From Candidatus Fibrimonadaceae bacterium (GTDB lineage: Bacteria; Fibrobacterota; Fibrobacteria; Fibrobacterales; Fibrobacteraceae): DNA of 35,260 bases. Positions 33,064 through 35,260 of this stretch are shown in pieces. Position 1 is the first letter of the stretch. The number at the start of each line of letters is the position of its first letter. Under the pieces are notes generated by a model. It was given only the letters and a program-made list of their open reading frames with translations, ran no database searches and had not been told where the DNA came from. The position numbers were made by a program, and so were the translations under genes. The stretch is taken from NCBI GenBank assembly GCA_031281265.1, contig JAITFO010000031.1, positions 1-35,260 on the forward strand, written 5' to 3'.

Positions 33064-34401
33064 TTAAACACTTATCACCATCACCTTTGAATTTCTCACT
33101 TTATTGTAAAGCTCTTTTTTAGACGGAGGCAAATCCTCTACGGAGCCGTCTTTGAAACCCAGCGTATAGAACCAGTCGGAGGTTTGGGTTGTTAGGAGAA
33201 AAACTTTTTTTGCCTTCATTTTTTTTGCTTTTTCCATCAAAAAAGTTACAACCGCTTCGCCAACTCCGGCATCCTTGTAATTTGCACCAACCGCTATTGC
33301 CGCTATCTCAAAGCTGTGGTTTTCATAAGCGTGCAATGCACCGCAGCCATGAATAGCGTTATCCACCGCGTAAACAACGTAATCGCCAAGTTTGGCCTCA
33401 ATATCCTCTTGGCTTCTGGAAATCAAATATCCCTGCTCCACGTAGCTCTGCATAATACGGAGCATATCTGGAATATCGTCTATGGTGGCCGAGCGCAAAT
33501 TCCAATACTCATTTGCATAGACCATCGTTCCATTGCCTCGGCTGGAGAACACCTCTTGCAAAATACTACCCTGCGTAATTCCAGATAGCAAATGAACTCT
33601 TTTTATCCCCGTCCGGCAGGCTTTTATAGCATTTGCCAGATAGTCGCGCTGCGCGAATGGGAGCTGCGGGTTTAGCCCCAAAATTTCCGTAGCCTGCTCA
33701 ATATCCAGCGCGGATATTAAGCCGTGGTCGGCAAGTTCTAATTTCTTTGTGAGTTTGCCACGTATAAGCCCCTCGGTTTTTATGCCTCCTTCTTCCCCTA
33801 TAAAAAATAATTTCCCAACCGTGAAGTAATGGCAAAGTTCGGTTGCAAGCTCCGTGCTGGAAATGTTGTAAGCGTGCCCCAGCTTGTTCCAGCCTATTGG
33901 CGGGAGAATGGGGATAAAGCCCTCGTGCAAAAGTTTTTCTATAAGGTTCTTTTCAATGCGTTCAATTTTGCCGGTGTACATATAATCGGTGCCGTCCATA
34001 ACGCCAAGGCTCCGCGCCTGTACCCAATTGCCTTGAATACCGTTGATCCCGTTTGCGGTTAGGTGCGAGAGTATGTGCTGCGCCACCCCGAGCGAAGCCT
34101 GTTCTGTAAGCGGCAAAGCATCTTTAGAGGTTAATCTTATTCCATGTTTAAAAACGGCTTCTAGCCCATAAGCCCCAAGCTGACGGTCTATGCTGTTCCT
34201 TGTGCCCGGCACTATCAAAATTTTTATGCCCACGCTGTGGAGCTGTGCAATATCCCTTATCAGCACAGGAAATGCTGGGTTGTCTAAAAGCGTGTCCTCT
34301 ATTTTCAATATGAACAACTGCCCCTTGAATCTTGAAATATAGGAGAATACCTCGCGAATTGCGCTTGCAAGCGCATTGTTCATATTATTGCGTGCAGACA
34401 T
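33064..34401 (-). CDS. argA: N-acetylglutamate synthase, ArgA type (AAK + GNAT domains)
   Basis: ArgA acetylates glutamate, the first step of arginine synthesis. The 445-residue length matches E. coli ArgA (443). Residues 20-290 are the amino-acid-kinase-like domain (ILIVPGTRNSIDRQLGAYG; ANAIKACRTGIKRVHLLSG; ILQEVFSSRGNGTMVY). Residues 300-445 are the GNAT acetyltransferase domain (RSATIDDIPDMLRIMQSY, GVGEAVVTFLMEKAKKMKA, TTQTSDWFYTLGF, LPPSKKELYNKVRNSKVM). The kinase-like domain lacks a clear catalytic role and would be the arginine-feedback site. A CTAAATT element ends 6 nt before the ATG, with no Shine-Dalgarno. It is divergent from fliG with 47 bp between start codons, and no other arginine gene is nearby. 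Confidence 0.92.
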   Translation of the reverse strand: MSARNNMNNALASAIREVFSYISRFKGQLFILKIEDTLLDNPAFPVLIRDIAQLHSVGIKILIVPGTRNSIDRQLGAYGLEAVFKHGIRLTSKDALPLTEQASLGVAQHILSHLTANGINGIQGNWVQARSLGVMDGTDYMYTGKIERIEKNLIEKLLHEGFIPILPPIGWNKLGHAYNISSTELATELCHYFTVGKLFFIGEEGGIKTEGLIRGKLTKKLELADHGLISALDIEQATEILGLNPQLPFAQRDYLANAIKACRTGIKRVHLLSGITQGSILQEVFSSRGNGTMVYANEYWNLRSATIDDIPDMLRIMQSYVEQGYLISRSQEDIEAKLGDYVVYAVDNAIHGCGALHAYENHSFEIAAIAVGANYKDAGVGEAVVTFLMEKAKKMKAKKVFLLTTQTSDWFYTLGFKDGSVEDLPPSKKELYNKVRNSKVMVISV

Positions 34402-34407
34402 GGGGAG

Positions 34408-34442
34408 AATTTAGAAAAAACTTGGCGGTTTTTTACTATATT
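34408..34442. promoter_or_regulatory. divergent -10-like elements between argA and fliG
   Basis: CTAAATT on the minus strand (34408-34414) ends 6 nt before the argA ATG. TTTACTATATT on the plus strand (34432-34442) ends 6 nt before the fliG GTG. The 11-mer is the third exact copy in the window. Neither start has a Shine-Dalgarno. Confidence 0.6.
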
Positions 34443-34448
34443 CTTTTT

Positions 34449-35260
34449 GTGGCAAAACAGTTTTATAAAGAAGGCAGCAGCGGCGGCAAAGGCGGCGAAG
34501 TTGGCAAACCGATAAAGATATTTGATATACCTGGACCAAAAAAAGCTGCAATTTTGATGGTAGCCCTTGGACACGAAGCAAGCTCCCACGTTTTTAAGGC
34601 ATTAAACGAAAAAGATGTTGAAACTTTAACCGCGCAAATTGCCCGTTTGGAAGGCGTAACTCCAGAAATGCGCGAATATGTTTTGCAGGAATTTCAACAG
34701 ATAAGCACAGCGCAGGAATACGTTAGCCAAGGCGGTATTGAATTTGCGCAGACGATTTTAGAGCAGTCGCTGGGTTCCCGCCGTGCTCGTGAAATTTTGG
34801 AAAAGGTGCAGAACAACATTCGCACCACCGGTTTCAACATGCTGGATAATGTTGACCCCACGCAGTTGATATCATTTTTGAGCAAGGAACATCCTCAGAC
34901 CGTGGCTCTGCTTTTAGCTCACATGAAACCCGAAAAAGCCGCCGCTACAATTTCCGCCCTAAACCCGGATATGCAGGTGGAGGTTGCAACCCGCATAGCC
35001 ACGATGGAAAGCATAAGCCCGGAAGTTTTGCAGCAGGTTGAGCAACAATTATCGCAAATTCTAAAAACAATGTTTACAGGCGACATCGCAGAAGTTGGCG
35101 GCGTAAAGAGCGTTGCAGAAATGCTGAACATGGTGGATAGGGGTGCGGAAAAGAACATCTTGGGAACCCTTGAAAGAGACGACCCAGAGCTTGCCACAGA
35201 AATTAAAGCTCTTATGTTTGTGTTCGAAGATATGCTTCTTTTGGACGACAAATCCATGCA
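34449..35260 (+). CDS. fliG: FliG, flagellar motor switch protein, 3' end cut by window edge
   Basis: FliG is the rotor protein that contacts the stator and sets rotation direction. The 270 codons visible read VAKQFYKEGSSGGKGGEVGK (a Gly-rich leader) and IPGPKKAAILMVALGHEAS (N-domain). The middle domain follows with the family EHPQT motif (LSKEHPQTVALLLAHMKPE), then GGVKSVAEMLNMVDRGAEKNILGTLE and the start of the C-domain (MFVFEDMLLLDD). About 70 residues of the usual 340, including the torque helix, lie beyond the window. The start is GTG at 34449, 6 nt after TATATT. Upstream flagellar genes (fliE, fliF) do not precede it, so fliG starts its own unit here. Confidence 0.95.
   Translation, partial: MAKQFYKEGSSGGKGGEVGKPIKIFDIPGPKKAAILMVALGHEASSHVFKALNEKDVETLTAQIARLEGVTPEMREYVLQEFQQISTAQEYVSQGGIEFAQTILEQSLGSRRAREILEKVQNNIRTTGFNMLDNVDPTQLISFLSKEHPQTVALLLAHMKPEKAAATISALNPDMQVEVATRIATMESISPEVLQQVEQQLSQILKTMFTGDIAEVGGVKSVAEMLNMVDRGAEKNILGTLERDDPELATEIKALMFVFEDMLLLDDKSM

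Noticed and set aside
1-35260. CRISPR arrays, insertion sequence ends, riboswitches, rRNA genes
   Set aside because: I looked and saw no regular spaced repeats, no transposase with terminal repeats, no riboswitch-like leaders and no rRNA sequence in the window.

Overview
The window is from an AT-leaning, Gram-negative-type, flagellated bacterium. My best guess is a member of the Fibrobacterota (Fibromonas-like). The strongest pointer is the exported protein at 26188-27255, whose N-terminal half (conserved CKEASC and ADY.AQGRIGRF peptides) I associate with Fibrobacter-type genomes. That is recognition from memory, not a database result.

Layout. (1) 1-344: a truncated Rpn/PD-(D/E)XK 'transposase-nuclease' gene at the left edge, then a non-coding stretch with a 57-bp palindrome. 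(2) 589-8405: a flagellar block: a lipoprotein, flhA, flhF, a two-helix membrane protein, the sigma-28 gene fliA, a small unknown, then flgJ (behind a near-perfect sigma-54 site) and flgN. (3) 8434-11328: a CPA1 K+/H+ antiporter and two envelope proteins. (4) 11332-21900, minus strand: a fused shikimate kinase/3-dehydroquinate synthase, a FAD oxidoreductase and a GtrA protein, followed by an envelope-glycan operon with one GtrB-like GT2 transferase, a second GtrA protein and three large GT-C transferases. The three share an unfamiliar extracytoplasmic module. (5) 21936-26122: a DEDDh exonuclease next to a DinG-like helicase whose ATPase motifs are degraded, a PfkB sugar kinase and an EpmB-like radical SAM enzyme. 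(6) 26188-33062: the Fibrobacter-like exported protein, tRNA-Leu(UAG), a tightly packed tig-clpP-clpX-lon proteostasis operon and tRNA-Phe(GAA). (7) 33064-35260: argA on the minus strand and, divergently, the 5' part of fliG.

How the genes act together. The glycan region looks like an expanded GtrA/GtrB/GtrC system. GT2 would load a sugar onto undecaprenyl phosphate, the GtrA proteins would flip it, and the GT-C enzymes would transfer it outside the membrane. The flagellar genes form one transcription unit that encodes its own sigma-28, with flgJ-flgN under apparent sigma-54 control.

The most general signal is in the regulation. Nine genes at the head of transcription units have a CTANNTT element (mostly CTANATT) ending 6-7 nt before the start codon and no Shine-Dalgarno site, whereas many internal operon genes have good Shine-Dalgarno sites. 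This predicts widespread leaderless mRNAs. I saw no intrinsic terminators, even at four convergent junctions that overlap or nearly touch. No stretch over 300 bases is without a gene; the largest gap, 345-588, is described.
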